Shown one piece after another: positions 1-8,179 of a stretch of DNA of 25,866 nt. Below the pieces are notes generated by a model. That model saw only the letters and a program-made list of their open reading frames with translations. It made no database searches and had not been told where the DNA came from. Origin of the DNA: Planctomycetota bacterium (GTDB lineage: Bacteria > Planctomycetota > Planctomycetia > Pirellulales > Pirellulaceae); the NCBI GenBank assembly GCA_026692885.1, contig JAPLNJ010001231.1:1-25866 (forward strand), in the 5' to 3' direction. Within the stretch, counting starts at the first letter, position 1. Each line of letters starts with the position of its first letter. A program made the translations under genes and the position numbers.

Positions 1-163
1 GTCAGTCGTTCAAATTTCAGTTTTTGCGGCGGCGAGACTCTCCACCCTCGTTGCCCAGAGGCCGCAAAAACTGAAATTTGAAGGACTGACCCATGTCTGC
101 GGGCGGAACAGAAGTGGAACAAACTCTGGCCTGCCTCGCGACACTGTTTTGTGCGGGCCACCC
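1..163. repeat. Dispersed inverted-repeat element, copy 1 (left end cut by window edge)
   Basis: Positions 1-30 and 61-90 form a 30-bp inverted repeat with one mismatch around a 30-bp loop. The stretch up to about 163 recurs at 20558-20720; over the first 151 bases I see one difference (C/T in the loop). The copy at 20.5 kb also has an outer terminal repeat, which would lie left of position 1 here. No transposase gene is visible, so this is best described as a MITE-like or REP-like non-autonomous element. The short ORF starting at 93 is carried inside the repeat and is not treated as a gene. Confidence 0.85.
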
Positions 164-283
164 CCGACCCGTCTCCCCGAGTACCGGGGCGAGGGGAGAA
201 GATCAGGCCGATGCTGTCGGCCCGTTTGGTTACGGCGGAGCGCAGCGAGATCCGTGTCAAGAAAACGCCGGGAGACTCTGGGG
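164..283. repeat. GC-rich hairpin repeat downstream of the DHH gene (REP-like)
   Basis: A hairpin at 172-194 (CTCCCCG, loop AGTA, then CGGGGCGAG) is followed by about 90 bp that recur at 8063-8155 with similar spacing. Related hairpins lie at 17375-17402 and 25555-25580. It sits at the 3' end of the minus-strand phosphoesterase, so it could end transcription or protect the mRNA end. There is no clear U-tract, so a classical intrinsic terminator is not supported. Confidence 0.65.
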
Positions 284-286
284 GCC

Positions 287-1339
287 TTAAAGGTTGCTGA
301 CGATTTCGCGTTTGGCCACCAGCCGCGTGCCCCGTTTACGGTCGACCTCGCAGGCGGCCAACCAGCGGGTCCGCACTTCGTCGCAGAGGTCTTCCAGGTT
401 GGCGTTGCCGTTGGCCACCTTGGGAATCCGGCCCCCGGATCGCTGCTGGTGTCCGCCGCTGTGGCCCAAACCACGTACCACGTTTTGCACCAGATCGGCG
501 GCGTTGTAGGCGTTCTGAGCGGTGCGCACCGAGAGGAACAGATCTTCGCCGACCACCGCCGCACACAGCACGCTCCGCACTTCGTCGCAACGGATGATCA
601 AGTCCGCGACTTCACCGACCAACTCCGCACCTTCCGCCCGCGGTAGGAAGCACAGGGCCGCATCGTCGTAGATGAAGGCATTTTGCAGAGCCAACACCAC
701 GTCCGCGTAGTAGTCCCGCGGCAGCGGTGCATTCTCGATCTCGGCCAACACGGTGGGGTCGGCATAACGCGTCAACCAGAAAATAACGGAGCGATCCAGC
801 CGCGAGTGCCACGTCCCTCCGCCGCGTGTCTCCGTGCGGATCGCGTAGAGCAACGCCGTGGCCAACTCCGGAGGAGGCTCAAGATGCTGCTCGCGGAGAT
901 AGCTGCCCGCAATCGTCGCCGTCGCGACCACGCGTTTGCGCAGATCCTTAAAGGGGAGCCGGGCCTGTTGCCGCCCGCACTGGTGGTGGTCCACGACCCC
1001 CACGGGCCGCAAGCCGGTGTCGGCCAGCAGATGATTGGATGCTCCGTACCCGCAATCGACCAGAATCGCGGCCGTCCGATCGACCTGGTAGAAGTCCTGG
1101 ACCAACTCGATCGGAGCACCCAACAGTTTAACCATCTGGCGATTCTCGGCGCGCACAATGCCGCCGCCGCCGATCAGCCTGGTGGGAATGGCAAGCTTCC
1201 GTTCGACAAGCCACTTCAAGGACCATCCCGACGCGATAGCATCCGGGTCGGGATTGTCATGCGTAATCACCAAGACGTAGTCGTAACCGGACACGGTGTC
1301 TAAGAGCTGGGCGGACCGTGTCAGCAGTTGCGTTTGCAT
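287..1339 (-). CDS. DHH-family phosphoesterase (NrnA / RecJ-like)
   Basis: The 350-residue protein carries the DHH family signature in order: DNPDPDAIAS (residues 28-37), DCG (95-97), DHHQ (117-120) and the DHHA1-type GHSGGHQQRSGG (292-303). These aspartates and histidines bind the two metal ions. Family members hydrolyse short oligonucleotides (nanoRNase), cyclic dinucleotide products or pAp, and this one is probably cytoplasmic because no leader is visible. The fourth motif reads TET where many relatives have TDT, so substrate preference cannot be fixed. I chose the ATG at 1339; an in-frame GTG at 1378 would add 13 residues but lies at the edge of an inverted-repeat element. Neither start has a strong Shine-Dalgarno. 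It is monocistronic, flanked by repeats on both sides. The family is clear, the exact substrate is not. Confidence 0.88.
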   Translation of the reverse strand: MQTQLLTRSAQLLDTVSGYDYVLVITHDNPDPDAIASGWSLKWLVERKLAIPTRLIGGGGIVRAENRQMVKLLGAPIELVQDFYQVDRTAAILVDCGYGASNHLLADTGLRPVGVVDHHQCGRQQARLPFKDLRKRVVATATIAGSYLREQHLEPPPELATALLYAIRTETRGGGTWHSRLDRSVIFWLTRYADPTVLAEIENAPLPRDYYADVVLALQNAFIYDDAALCFLPRAEGAELVGEVADLIIRCDEVRSVLCAAVVGEDLFLSVRTAQNAYNAADLVQNVVRGLGHSGGHQQRSGGRIPKVANGNANLEDLCDEVRTRWLAACEVDRKRGTRLVAKREIVSNL

Positions 1340-1379
1340 AGGGGTTGTGAATCGCCTCCGAAACAGAGTTACCGGCACC

Positions 1380-1507
1380 AGTAGTTCCAGGTTAGGAATT
1401 AGGAATGTAGCTGAACTCGTGAGAAGTCAGGAGTTTGGCGAAAACCCCTGACTTCTCACGAATTCAGCTGCACCAACTTGCAACGTCGCTACAAACTTGG
1501 AACTACT
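1380..1507. repeat. Nested inverted-repeat element upstream of the DHH gene
   Basis: Inner arms at 1409-1436 and 1441-1469 pair over about 28 bp with few mismatches (core GTGAGAAGTCAGG). Outer arms at 1380-1393 and 1494-1507 (AGTAGTTCCA / TGGAACTACT) pair around them, giving a 128-bp nested structure. A related half-arm (GTGAGAATTCAGG on the minus strand) occurs near 4260-4275. It fills the 5' leader region of the phosphoesterase gene, so it could affect its transcription or translation. No ORF or transposase is associated. Confidence 0.75.
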
Positions 1508-1763
1508 GGGCACCCTCAATCCCATCCCGGATCTTTCCGTGCGTTCACCGGCTGCGGGTCCCACGCCAGCCGAATCAATTTCAGCGTGGCACGCATCTAT
1601 GGTACGGTAGAATACGTCCGCATTGAAGGGGCGGTGCGAACCGGCTGGGGAATCCGGCTTGTACAATATGGCGCAAGTTGAATTACAGCAACAACTAGCG
1701 ACTGGACCGTAAATTGGGTCATCCTTGTCGGTGGGACGGGTCGCACAAACGGTATCGCGCGTT
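1508..1763. other. Intergenic stretch without a recognisable gene
   Basis: No ORF here has codon use or similarity that I recognise. The short ORFs that cross it run into the flanking palindromes. It separates two repeat elements between the start of the DHH gene and the end of the SIS gene. I see no convincing promoter. Confidence 0.5.
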
Positions 1764-1921
1764 GCCTTGATCGTAACCTTGCGAAATGCTAGCAGGGTGG
1801 CTGGTGGCTGAGCCTAAGCGAAGCCCCAGCAACGGTGGACTGGGGCTTCGCTTAGGCTCAGCCACCAGCCACCCGCCGCATTGCTAGTCTTGACAGCGTT
1901 GCGCAGCGTTCCGATCAAGGC
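1764..1921. repeat. Perfect 35-bp hairpin with outer arms, 3' of the SIS gene
   Basis: Positions 1795-1829 and 1840-1874 are perfect reverse complements over 35 bp with a 10-base loop. Outside them are shorter arms: AATGC/GCATT (1785-1789, 1878-1882) and GCCTTGATCG/CGATCAAGGC (1764-1773, 1912-1921). The element ends 12 bp from the stop of the minus-strand SIS gene, so transcripts of that operon would fold it. It may act as a transcript end or stabiliser, but its nested architecture suggests a mobile palindromic element. Confidence 0.8.
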
Positions 1922-1933
1922 GGATCCGAAAAA

Positions 1934-2953
1934 CTATCCCACAAATTCGTTCCCGACCTTGCGGGCCCGCTGTGGCTTATCGAGGTTGACACCCAATTGC
2001 AATCCGACGTCGACCAGGATATTCCAACCCGCGGCCATTTGTACGTACCCTGCCAAATCGCCGGCGTCCGGAATGCGGATAGTCGGAAATCGCGTGGGGC
2101 GGCTGGCGATGGCGATCACGGGCAGTTTCACGCCTTGGACCAAGACGTCGTCAATCTTTGGTTCCGACCCTGGATAAGGCTCCACCCAGATGACCACCTC
2201 ATCCGAACTCATCACTTCCTCGATCCCATGGACCGCGTAGGTGCCTTCCAGGTAATCGGAGGATCTGCGTGTAATCTCGTTGGTCTTGAGCGTCAATTCT
2301 TCAGCCACGCCGTCGTTGCGACCGGCCCAATAGATCCGCGTGGCCTTGGCGATGGTCGCAATCAACTCGGCGTCGATCGGCAGTGTGAGAGCCTCCTCGA
2401 CTTGGCCGGCCAGTTCCGACAGTCGCGATTCCAGCGTCGCTGCGTTGGCGACCAGCTCCAGCAAAGCTCGATAGAACAGGGCCTGCTCCATGACGCTCTT
2501 GGTGGCAGCCACGGCGCCTTCCTCACCGCACGACAGCACGTAACCTTTTGTCGCCAAGGACTGCAGTTTGGTGTTCGCGAAGGCGGTCAGACTATACAGG
2601 TGCGAGTGGCCTTGGTGGCGTTGCGCCGTGAACAACTCGATCACCTCGGCAGTCCGGCCGGAGTTGGACAAGGCGAACACCGCCCAGTCGGCAAGGTTGT
2701 ATTCCTGGGCTTGGCGTCCGCCTTCCGTGTGCAGTTGCAGCGGCCAACCGCAGCGTCGTGCGTAGGCCATGACATGCTTGGCGGGAAAGATGCGGCTGGA
2801 GCCTTCGCCGGTCATGAACAATCGCCCCGCACCGGCCACGGCACACGCCGTTTCGGCCGCTTGGAGGGTCAAAAAATTCTCGATGATGGCGGGGACAGCC
2901 AGCATGTCGTTGACCAGCCCACATCGCGCGTATCGATCGTTGTTGCGTTGCAT
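1934..2953 (-). CDS. Double-SIS-domain sugar-phosphate isomerase/deaminase-like protein
   Basis: The 339-residue protein has two SIS (sugar isomerase) domains. In the first, GEGSSR (49-54) and SNSGRTAEVIE (96-106) are the phosphosugar-binding loops, and EEGAVAATKSVMEQ (144-157) resembles the equivalent segment of the GlmS isomerase half. The second domain starts near residue 195, with YWAGRNDGVAEE and a KTNEITRRSSDYLEG helix that matches the GlmS KxxE region in layout. No N-terminal glutaminase domain is present, so it cannot make glucosamine-6-phosphate from glutamine alone. It is more likely an AgaS/FrlB/NagB-II-type deaminase or isomerase acting in the cytoplasm. A GGGAG Shine-Dalgarno lies about 10 bases before the ATG. 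It follows the GATase1-like gene by 21 bp on the same strand, so the two are probably cotranscribed. Confidence 0.85.
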   Translation of the reverse strand: MQRNNDRYARCGLVNDMLAVPAIIENFLTLQAAETACAVAGAGRLFMTGEGSSRIFPAKHVMAYARRCGWPLQLHTEGGRQAQEYNLADWAVFALSNSGRTAEVIELFTAQRHQGHSHLYSLTAFANTKLQSLATKGYVLSCGEEGAVAATKSVMEQALFYRALLELVANAATLESRLSELAGQVEEALTLPIDAELIATIAKATRIYWAGRNDGVAEELTLKTNEITRRSSDYLEGTYAVHGIEEVMSSDEVVIWVEPYPGSEPKIDDVLVQGVKLPVIAIASRPTRFPTIRIPDAGDLAGYVQMAAGWNILVDVGLQLGVNLDKPQRARKVGNEFVG

Positions 2954-2974
2954 GGTTCTAACTCCCTGGTTGAT

Positions 2975-3736
2975 TCAAGCGGCTGGCGACAGCCCGGCGG
3001 TCCAACCCAGCAGTTGCCGCAGGAACTGCGCGTACAAGTTGCCGACTTCGATCGGTTCCGCTCCCGGAGCTTGTGCCGAGACGCGTTCGGGGCCCCAGTC
3101 GACCAGCGGACCGACCCAGTGCGGCGCCACGTCCGTCGCCAATGCGGCGGTGCGGCCGACACCGTGTTGGCCGACGACCAACAACGGCTCCCGCGACGTG
3201 GTTTGAAACCAGAGTCCCTGCGGCTGGACCTCGACGTGAATGTGCTGCGTCTCCAGCAGCACCGTGCCAGTCGCCTTGGGCCAAAAGCGGTTGAGGCCGC
3301 CGATCAGCGGCGGGCGTGATCGCCAGGGTAGATCTCGCACGATTGGATGGTCGGCCACCTGACGCAGAATCACCGGATGATCGCAGTTCAACCGATCATC
3401 TTCAGTGGCGATCGACACCGGCAACGCTTCCGCGATCCGCGTTCCCTCCCAGTTGCCGCCGCAACCGTGGAAGGAATCCCAACCGCCAATCATCAGCAAT
3501 CCGGCTCCCGCAACGACCCGCCGCACGATAGTCTCCTGGTAGTCGGTGGCCAGGTTGGCGGCAGGGTAATCGCTCAGCACATAGAGCGCCCGCGGTGTTT
3601 CGAACAGCGTGGCGACTGCCAACTGGCTGCTGGGAACGTAATCGAACGACCAGCCCCAGGAGTGCATCAGCCCCGCCAGGTAGGCGGCTGCACCGCAGAG
3701 GCTCGTGTCGCCGAAATAGAGGATCGAGTTTGACAT
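2975..3736 (-). CDS. GATase1-like domain protein (PF07090 type), probably non-catalytic
   Basis: The 253-residue protein begins with ILYFGDTSLCGAA and contains YVLSDYPAANL (about 52-62) and GLLMIGGWDSFHGCGGNWEGT (about 79-98), then a segment on unmet threshold phrases such as LLVVGQHGVGRTAALATD (about 186-203). This arrangement fits the putative glutamine amidotransferase fold family seen in planctomycetes and relatives. At the position where a class I amidotransferase would carry its nucleophile cysteine (GxCxG), this protein has GGWDSF, so amidotransferase activity looks unlikely. The fold may bind a ligand or support a partner. No signal peptide or membrane segment is seen. It is the first gene of a likely two-gene operon with the SIS protein. 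The Shine-Dalgarno before the ATG is weak. Family assignment is fairly firm; function is unknown. Confidence 0.72.
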   Translation of the reverse strand: MSNSILYFGDTSLCGAAAYLAGLMHSWGWSFDYVPSSQLAVATLFETPRALYVLSDYPAANLATDYQETIVRRVVAGAGLLMIGGWDSFHGCGGNWEGTRIAEALPVSIATEDDRLNCDHPVILRQVADHPIVRDLPWRSRPPLIGGLNRFWPKATGTVLLETQHIHVEVQPQGLWFQTTSREPLLVVGQHGVGRTAALATDVAPHWVGPLVDWGPERVSAQAPGAEPIEVGNLYAQFLRQLLGWTAGLSPAA

Positions 3737-4516
3737 AGGCGGTTGAGGGGCGATTCGTCACGCAGGGTGGCTCGCGGTGCGAGCCCCACGCGGCTTCCTT
3801 TCTGCATCGGTTAAGCACGCTCTCGAACGTGCCGCTCAGGCATCAAATTGTCGCCAAAAGCCTGCCCCTTGCAAGCGGCCTGCGGCCGTAGGAACGGGTT
3901 CGTAGCAACGGTGGCCGAAATAACTTCCGGATCTCCCAGAACGGTTTGAGGCCCAACATGGTGGGACCCAGATATTTCACCATGATCGTCCGCCCTGCGA
4001 TGCTCGACGAGTTGAGAGGACGCCCGATGCCCGCAACCAAAAACTAGCACGGATGGCAAAGCCGGGGCACGGATGAGCAGCGCGGTGTCGGACAATTCGT
4101 GGAGATTCTGGGGTCTTCATCCGTGCCCCGGCTTTGCCATCCGTGCTACTCGATTCGTCCCTGGTGCCGCCCTCTTAGCCCGCGCCGGAAACCGGGAAGC
4201 TATTTCGGCCACCGTTTCTAGCGGAAGTTGTGAGACTTCCGACGTTTCGCGAGCTAGCGGCCTGAATTCTCACGAACTCGGCTAAGACTTCTCTCGTACG
4301 TTTACCGGTCTTCTGCGTTCCCAAGCAGGAGCCTGGGAAGGAGAACGCCAAAGGCGTGTACAGCCGTCGGTCCACGGCTGGTCTGCTGCTTGTGAGCAAT
4401 GCCCGCCGATGGTAACTTGAACGGGCTGCATTCGGATCGACAGGGACCTCCGCGGTCTCGAACATCGTTGAGTTCCGTCCGCTTCTCGGTCATTCGCGCA
4501 CTGGAGGATGGAGAAC
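3737..4516. other. Divergent intergenic region filled with palindromes
   Basis: This 780-bp gap lies between the GATase1-like gene (minus) and the DUF1549/DUF1553 gene (plus), so both promoters should be here. It holds a small hairpin at 3769-3785 (GGCTCGC, loop GGT, GCGAGCC), the nested element 3907-4217, a short hairpin at 4223-4240 (GGAAGT/ACTTCC) and an imperfect one near 4317-4338 (TTCCCA/TGGGAA). I recognise no coding gene and no confident promoter hexamers. Confidence 0.6.
3907..4217. repeat. Nested element: outer 24-bp inverted repeat around a perfect 32-bp inverted repeat
   Basis: Outer arms at 3907-3930 and 4193-4217 pair with one mismatch and one indel (core GGTGGCCGAAATA / TATTTCGGCCACC). 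Inside, 4045-4076 and 4117-4148 are perfect reverse complements over 32 bp, separated by 40 bp. The inner pair looks like a separate, more recent element inserted within an older one, since its arms are perfect while the outer arms have decayed. No transposase is encoded. Confidence 0.82.
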
Positions 4517-6900
4517 ATGAGGCCGATATGCTCTTGCCTGGGAACGTTGATACTGGCTTGGCTCGGCACCGCGTGCGTCGCACGCCGCGTCATGGGCGAG
4601 GACGCGATTCCCGCCAAAGTTGAGTTCAACCGTGACATCCGACCAATCCTGGCCGATGCCTGTTTTGCCTGTCATGGTCCGGATCAGAATAAACGCCAGG
4701 CCGACCTGCGACTTGACGTGGAAGAACACGCCGTCGGGAATCAGAAGGCCATCGTGCCGGGCAAACCCGACGAAAGTGAGTTCATCAAGCGGATCACCGC
4801 GGCCGACGCGGACGAACGCATGCCGCCGGGTTCGACCGGCAAGACGCTGTCGCCGCGCCAACTGGCGCTGCTCCGGCGTTGGGTCGAGCAGGGAGCCCAG
4901 TATCAGCGTCACTGGTCCTTCATTCCGCCGCAACGCCCGGAGGTGCCGAAGGTCGTCGGCGAAGGCTGGCTCCGCAATCCGATCGACCGTTTCGTCCTGT
5001 CGCGACTGGAACAACAGGGTCTGGCCCCGTCCGCCGACGCTGACAAGCGGACGTTGCTGCGGCGTTTGTATTTCGATCTGATCGGCCTGCCCCCGCAGCC
5101 GGAAGAGGTGGACGCCTTCATCGCTGATACTTCGCCCTCAGCGTTCGAAAAGCTGGTCGATGCGTTGTTGGCCTCGCCGCATTACGGCGAGCGGATGGCG
5201 GTCTACTGGCTGGACGTAGTGCGTTATGCCGACACCGGCGGATACCACAGCGACAATCACCGCGACGTGGCGCCCTACCGCGATTATGTCATCGGGGCGT
5301 TCCAGCAGAATAAGCCGTTTGATCAATTCACCGTCGAGCAACTCGCGGGCGACTTGCCACGAGCGTGGCCTGGCTCGGCCTGACCATGGGCTGCTGCGAG
5401 TGCCACAATCATAAATACGACCCGCTCACCGCACGGGACTTCTACAGCTTGCAGGCGTTCTTCGCCGACGTGGCCGAGCGGGCGGTCGGACGGCAGGACC
5501 AGACTCCGGTCCCGGTTCCGGAACAGGAACAACAGTTGGCGCGTATCGACCAGCAGTTGGGGCCGCTACGCAACGACTTCCATAAGTCCACGCCGGAACT
5601 GGACGCCGAGTTTGCGAAGTGGGCGGCGGCGGGCGAGGCAGCTGGGCTGCCCAAAGACGTCGCCGAAATGCTGAAGATCGAGGAGCCGAAGCGGACCGCG
5701 GAACAAAAGGACAAACTCGTGAAGCATTTCCGCAGCGTCACGCCACTGCTGACGACGCTCCGGAAGCAGATCGCGGATCTGGAGCAGCAACGCGAAGCGG
5801 TCACCAAGACGATTCCGGTGACCCTGGTCAGCCTGGCGGTCGCGCCCCGGACGGTCCGGTTGCTGCCGCGTGGCAACTGGCTGGACGATTCCGGCGAGGT
5901 CTTGGAACCGGCCACGCCGGCAAGTTTGAATCCGCTGGGCGTCAAGGACCGCCGCGCCACGCGGTTGGATCTGGCGCGCTGGATGACCTCGCCGGAGAAC
6001 CCGCTGGTCGCGCGGGTCTTTGTGAACCGCCTCTGGAAACTGTGTTTCGGGCAAGGACTCGTCAAGAGCGTCGAGGACTTCGGCACACAGGGCGAGTGGC
6101 CGTCGCATCCGGAGTTGTTGGATTGGCTGGCCGTTGAATTCCGGGACAGTGGCTGGAACGTCAAGCACCTGCACAAGCTGCTGGTGATGTCGCACACCTA
6201 TCAGCAGACGTCGAAGACCGCTGCGAAACTGCGGGACGTGGATCCCGGCAATCGGCTGCTCGCGCGGCAAGGCCGTTTCCGGCTGGACGCAGAATTCGTT
6301 CGCGACAATGCCTTGGCCGTCAGCGGACTGTTGTCGCGGACTGTCGGCGGCCCCAGCGTCAAACCCTACCAGCCGCGGGGCTACTGGGCGAACTTGAATT
6401 TCCCGACGCGGGAATGGGAGAATGACCGCGGCGAGAACCAGTACCGCCGCGGCGCGTACACGTACTGGTGTCGCACTTTTCCGCAGCCCAGCCTGGTGGC
6501 GTTTGATGCGCCCAGCCGCGAGGAATGCGTGGTCGACCGGACGCGGTCCAACACGCCGCTGCAGGCCCTGGTGCTGCTGAACGATCCGACTTATGTGGAA
6601 GCCGCACGCGTGCTGGCCGGCCGGATGCTGCGCGAGGGCGGGGCGTCCGAACGGGAACGACTGACCTTTGCTTTCCGGCAGGCCCTGAATCGCTCGCCGC
6701 AGGACGAGGAAGTGCAGCTCCTGACCGAGCTGGTCCACAAGCACCGGCAGGAAACCACGCATGATAGAGCGGCCGCCGAAGGGCTGTTGAAAACCGGCGA
6801 CGCGCCGGTGCCGGACGGCATCGATCACGCCGAACTGGCCGCCTGGACCTCCGTGGCCCGGGCGATTTTGAATCTGCACGAGACGATTACCAGGAACTAA
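4517..6900 (+). pseudogene. PSCyt1-DUF1549-DUF1553 cytochrome protein, broken by an internal deletion/frameshift near 5358
   Basis: The first part (4517-5383) encodes a leader ([10 protein letters not shown]), a PSCyt1 domain with the heme motif CFACH (49-53) and MPPG further on, then DUF1549 ([12 protein letters not shown] to [13 protein letters not shown]). The second part (from about 5359 to 6900, a different frame) resumes at [22 protein letters not shown] and runs through DUF1553 (DLARWMTSPENPLVARVFVNRLW, SHTYQQTS). In intact relatives about 45 residues lie between these two points, including the GYNR/EGGA-type segment, and they are missing here together with the reading frame. The downstream part has only a GTG at 5365 and no ribosome binding site, so two separate proteins are unlikely. 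I chose ATG 4517 over 4508 because GGAG lies at a better distance. Family members are secreted proteins paired with DUF1501 proteins; the role is uncertain. An assembly error is the alternative explanation. Confidence 0.8.
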
Positions 6901-7123
6901 CACGGAATCATGTAACCCCGTAGGGTGGGTCAAGGGAGCGAAACATCTTGACAGGCCTTCGCAAGTCGCCCCTGCAGTGATCCGCAGTCGACGGCGCAAC
7001 ACTATTTGGCACAGCGACCGCGGCCCACCAGGAACGCGGCTTGCTCGACCTAACCAACCAACGAATAATCCTGGCTAGCATGCCTCGCCTCTGACTACAG
7101 GGGCGAGGGAAGAGAGATCCACC
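6901..7123. other. Intergenic spacer with degraded repeat-like sequence
   Basis: The stretch starts with GTAGGGTGGGTCAAG and contains a loosely complementary stretch (TTGCTCGACCTAACC) about 120 bp later. The pairing is too imperfect to define an element. No ORF or promoter is convincing. Confidence 0.35.
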
Positions 7124-7786
7124 ATGTCCACCCAAGTGCTGCCTGACATCCCGGTGCGAGTTCCGACCGTCCCTAGTCGCGGGTCGGACTCGCCACCGCC
7201 GACAATTGGATTCGCGTCTGCCGGCCTGCTCCTGACCGCCGCTGAGTTCGACGGAATCGCGGAGTGCGATGAACGATACCGCTACGAGTTGATTCATGGA
7301 GTGCTGGTTGTGAGCCCATTACCTTCGGCAGCGGAGTCGACACCAAACGATGAACTTGGGGTCTTGCTGCGAGAGTATCGCTACCGGCACAGCCAGGGAG
7401 CAGCCCTGGATGAGACCATGCCCGAACGGCACGTGCGGACACCCGACGGACGGCGCAGGGCGGATCGGGTCATCTGGGCGGGACTTGGGCGCCTGCCGGA
7501 CTTGGAAACCGATATCCCCACGATTGTGGTCGAGTTCGTCTCGACGAGTCGACGTGACTGGCAGCGAGACTACGTCGAGAAGCGGCGCGCGTATCGGGAA
7601 GCGGGTGTGAAGGAGTGCTGGGTCGTCGATCGCTTCCGCCGCACGCTGACGGTTTACGGCAATCAAGCCGCGAACGAAACGGAGGCCGTGCTGGGGGAAA
7701 GGGAGACGCACCGCACCGACTTGTTGCCGGGCTTCGAGTTGCCGCTGGCACGCTTGCTCGCTGTGGCTGACCAATGGACCAAGTGA
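7124..7786 (+). CDS. Uma2-family (DUF820) putative PD-(D/E)xK nuclease
   Basis: The 220-residue protein matches the Uma2 layout: RYELIHG (53-59) with the first acidic residue, RRADRVIWAG (111-120) supplying the aspartate, then IVVEFVSTSRRDWQRDYVEKRRAYREAGVKECWVVD (134-169) with Glu137 and Lys153 and the typical GVxxxWVVD ending. These residues form the PD-(D/E)xK nuclease core. The biological role of Uma2 proteins is mostly unknown; they are multicopy in cyanobacteria and planctomycetes. The N-terminal 35 residues are proline-rich and not part of the fold. A purine-rich GAGAGA precedes the ATG. The gene sits alone between the broken DUF1553 gene and the DUF1501 gene, which are adjacent in many planctomycetes, so it may be a later arrival along with the repeats that follow it. 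Confidence 0.82.
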   Translation: MSTQVLPDIPVRVPTVPSRGSDSPPPTIGFASAGLLLTAAEFDGIAECDERYRYELIHGVLVVSPLPSAAESTPNDELGVLLREYRYRHSQGAALDETMPERHVRTPDGRRRADRVIWAGLGRLPDLETDIPTIVVEFVSTSRRDWQRDYVEKRRAYREAGVKECWVVDRFRRTLTVYGNQAANETEAVLGERETHRTDLLPGFELPLARLLAVADQWTK

Positions 7787-7814
7787 GAGAGGCGTGAAGA
7801 GCGTAACCTCCGAT

Positions 7815-7998
7815 CCCCACTGGGCTTGCCCCAGTGGACAAGAGGTTTGAAAACCAAGGCCGCGTACCGCGACCACACCCCGTCCCCTTCGCCGCATTCA
7901 CCGCCGCCTGCGGCGGCGGTGAATGCGGCGAAGGGGAATAGGGGGGAACCGCGATTAGTGACCAATCCCTTTTTCCACCGGGGCAAGCCCGGATGGGG
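7815..7998. repeat. MITE-like element with terminal inverted repeats and a perfect 25-bp inner palindrome (copy A)
   Basis: Left end 7815-7838 and right end 7974-7998 are inverted repeats (consensus core GGGCTTGCCCC / GGGGCAAGCCC) with several mismatches; the left end has become self-complementary (CCACTGGG/CCCAGTGG). In the centre, 7884-7908 and 7912-7936 are perfect reverse complements over 25 bp with a 3-base loop. The right end and its next ~50 bp match, in reverse orientation, 17418-17491 beside copy B. The central palindromes of the two copies differ in sequence. Confidence 0.8.
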
Positions 7999-8062
7999 GC
8001 GGAACGAAAACAGGACCATCCGTTTGACGCCCGACTCCCCAATTTTTGCCCCTCACCCCCGC

Positions 8063-8155
8063 CCCCTCTCCCCGGAGTACCTGGGCGAGGGGAGAAGGTC
8101 AGGCCGACGTCATCGGCCCCTTTGGTTGCGGCCGATCGCAGCGAGGCCGCGTTAA
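8063..8155. repeat. GC-rich hairpin repeat (REP-like), between Uma2 and DUF1501
   Basis: A hairpin at 8063-8092 (CCCCTC ... GAGGGG around GGAGTACCTGGGC) is followed by about 60 bp that match 195-283 closely. It lies 88 bp upstream of the DUF1501 start. Like its relatives it has no U-tract. Confidence 0.65.
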
Positions 8156-8179
8156 GCACCCGATTTGAAAGAGCCACTC

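Noticed and set aside
93..290. Small ORF starting MSAGGTEVEQTLACL, also found at 20650
   Set aside because: It lies inside a dispersed inverted-repeat element, diverges after the repeat, has no ribosome binding site, and both strands of the repeat are open. It is more likely a by-product of the repeat than a gene.
287..1378. GTG start at 1378 for the DHH gene
   Set aside because: The additional 13 residues precede the family's usual start, and the codon abuts an inverted-repeat element. ATG 1339 gives a normal N-terminus, although the choice is not certain.
1997..3319. Long plus-strand ORF across the SIS and GATase-like genes
   Set aside because: Antisense shadow of two well-supported minus-strand genes in GC-rich DNA; no domain is recognisable.
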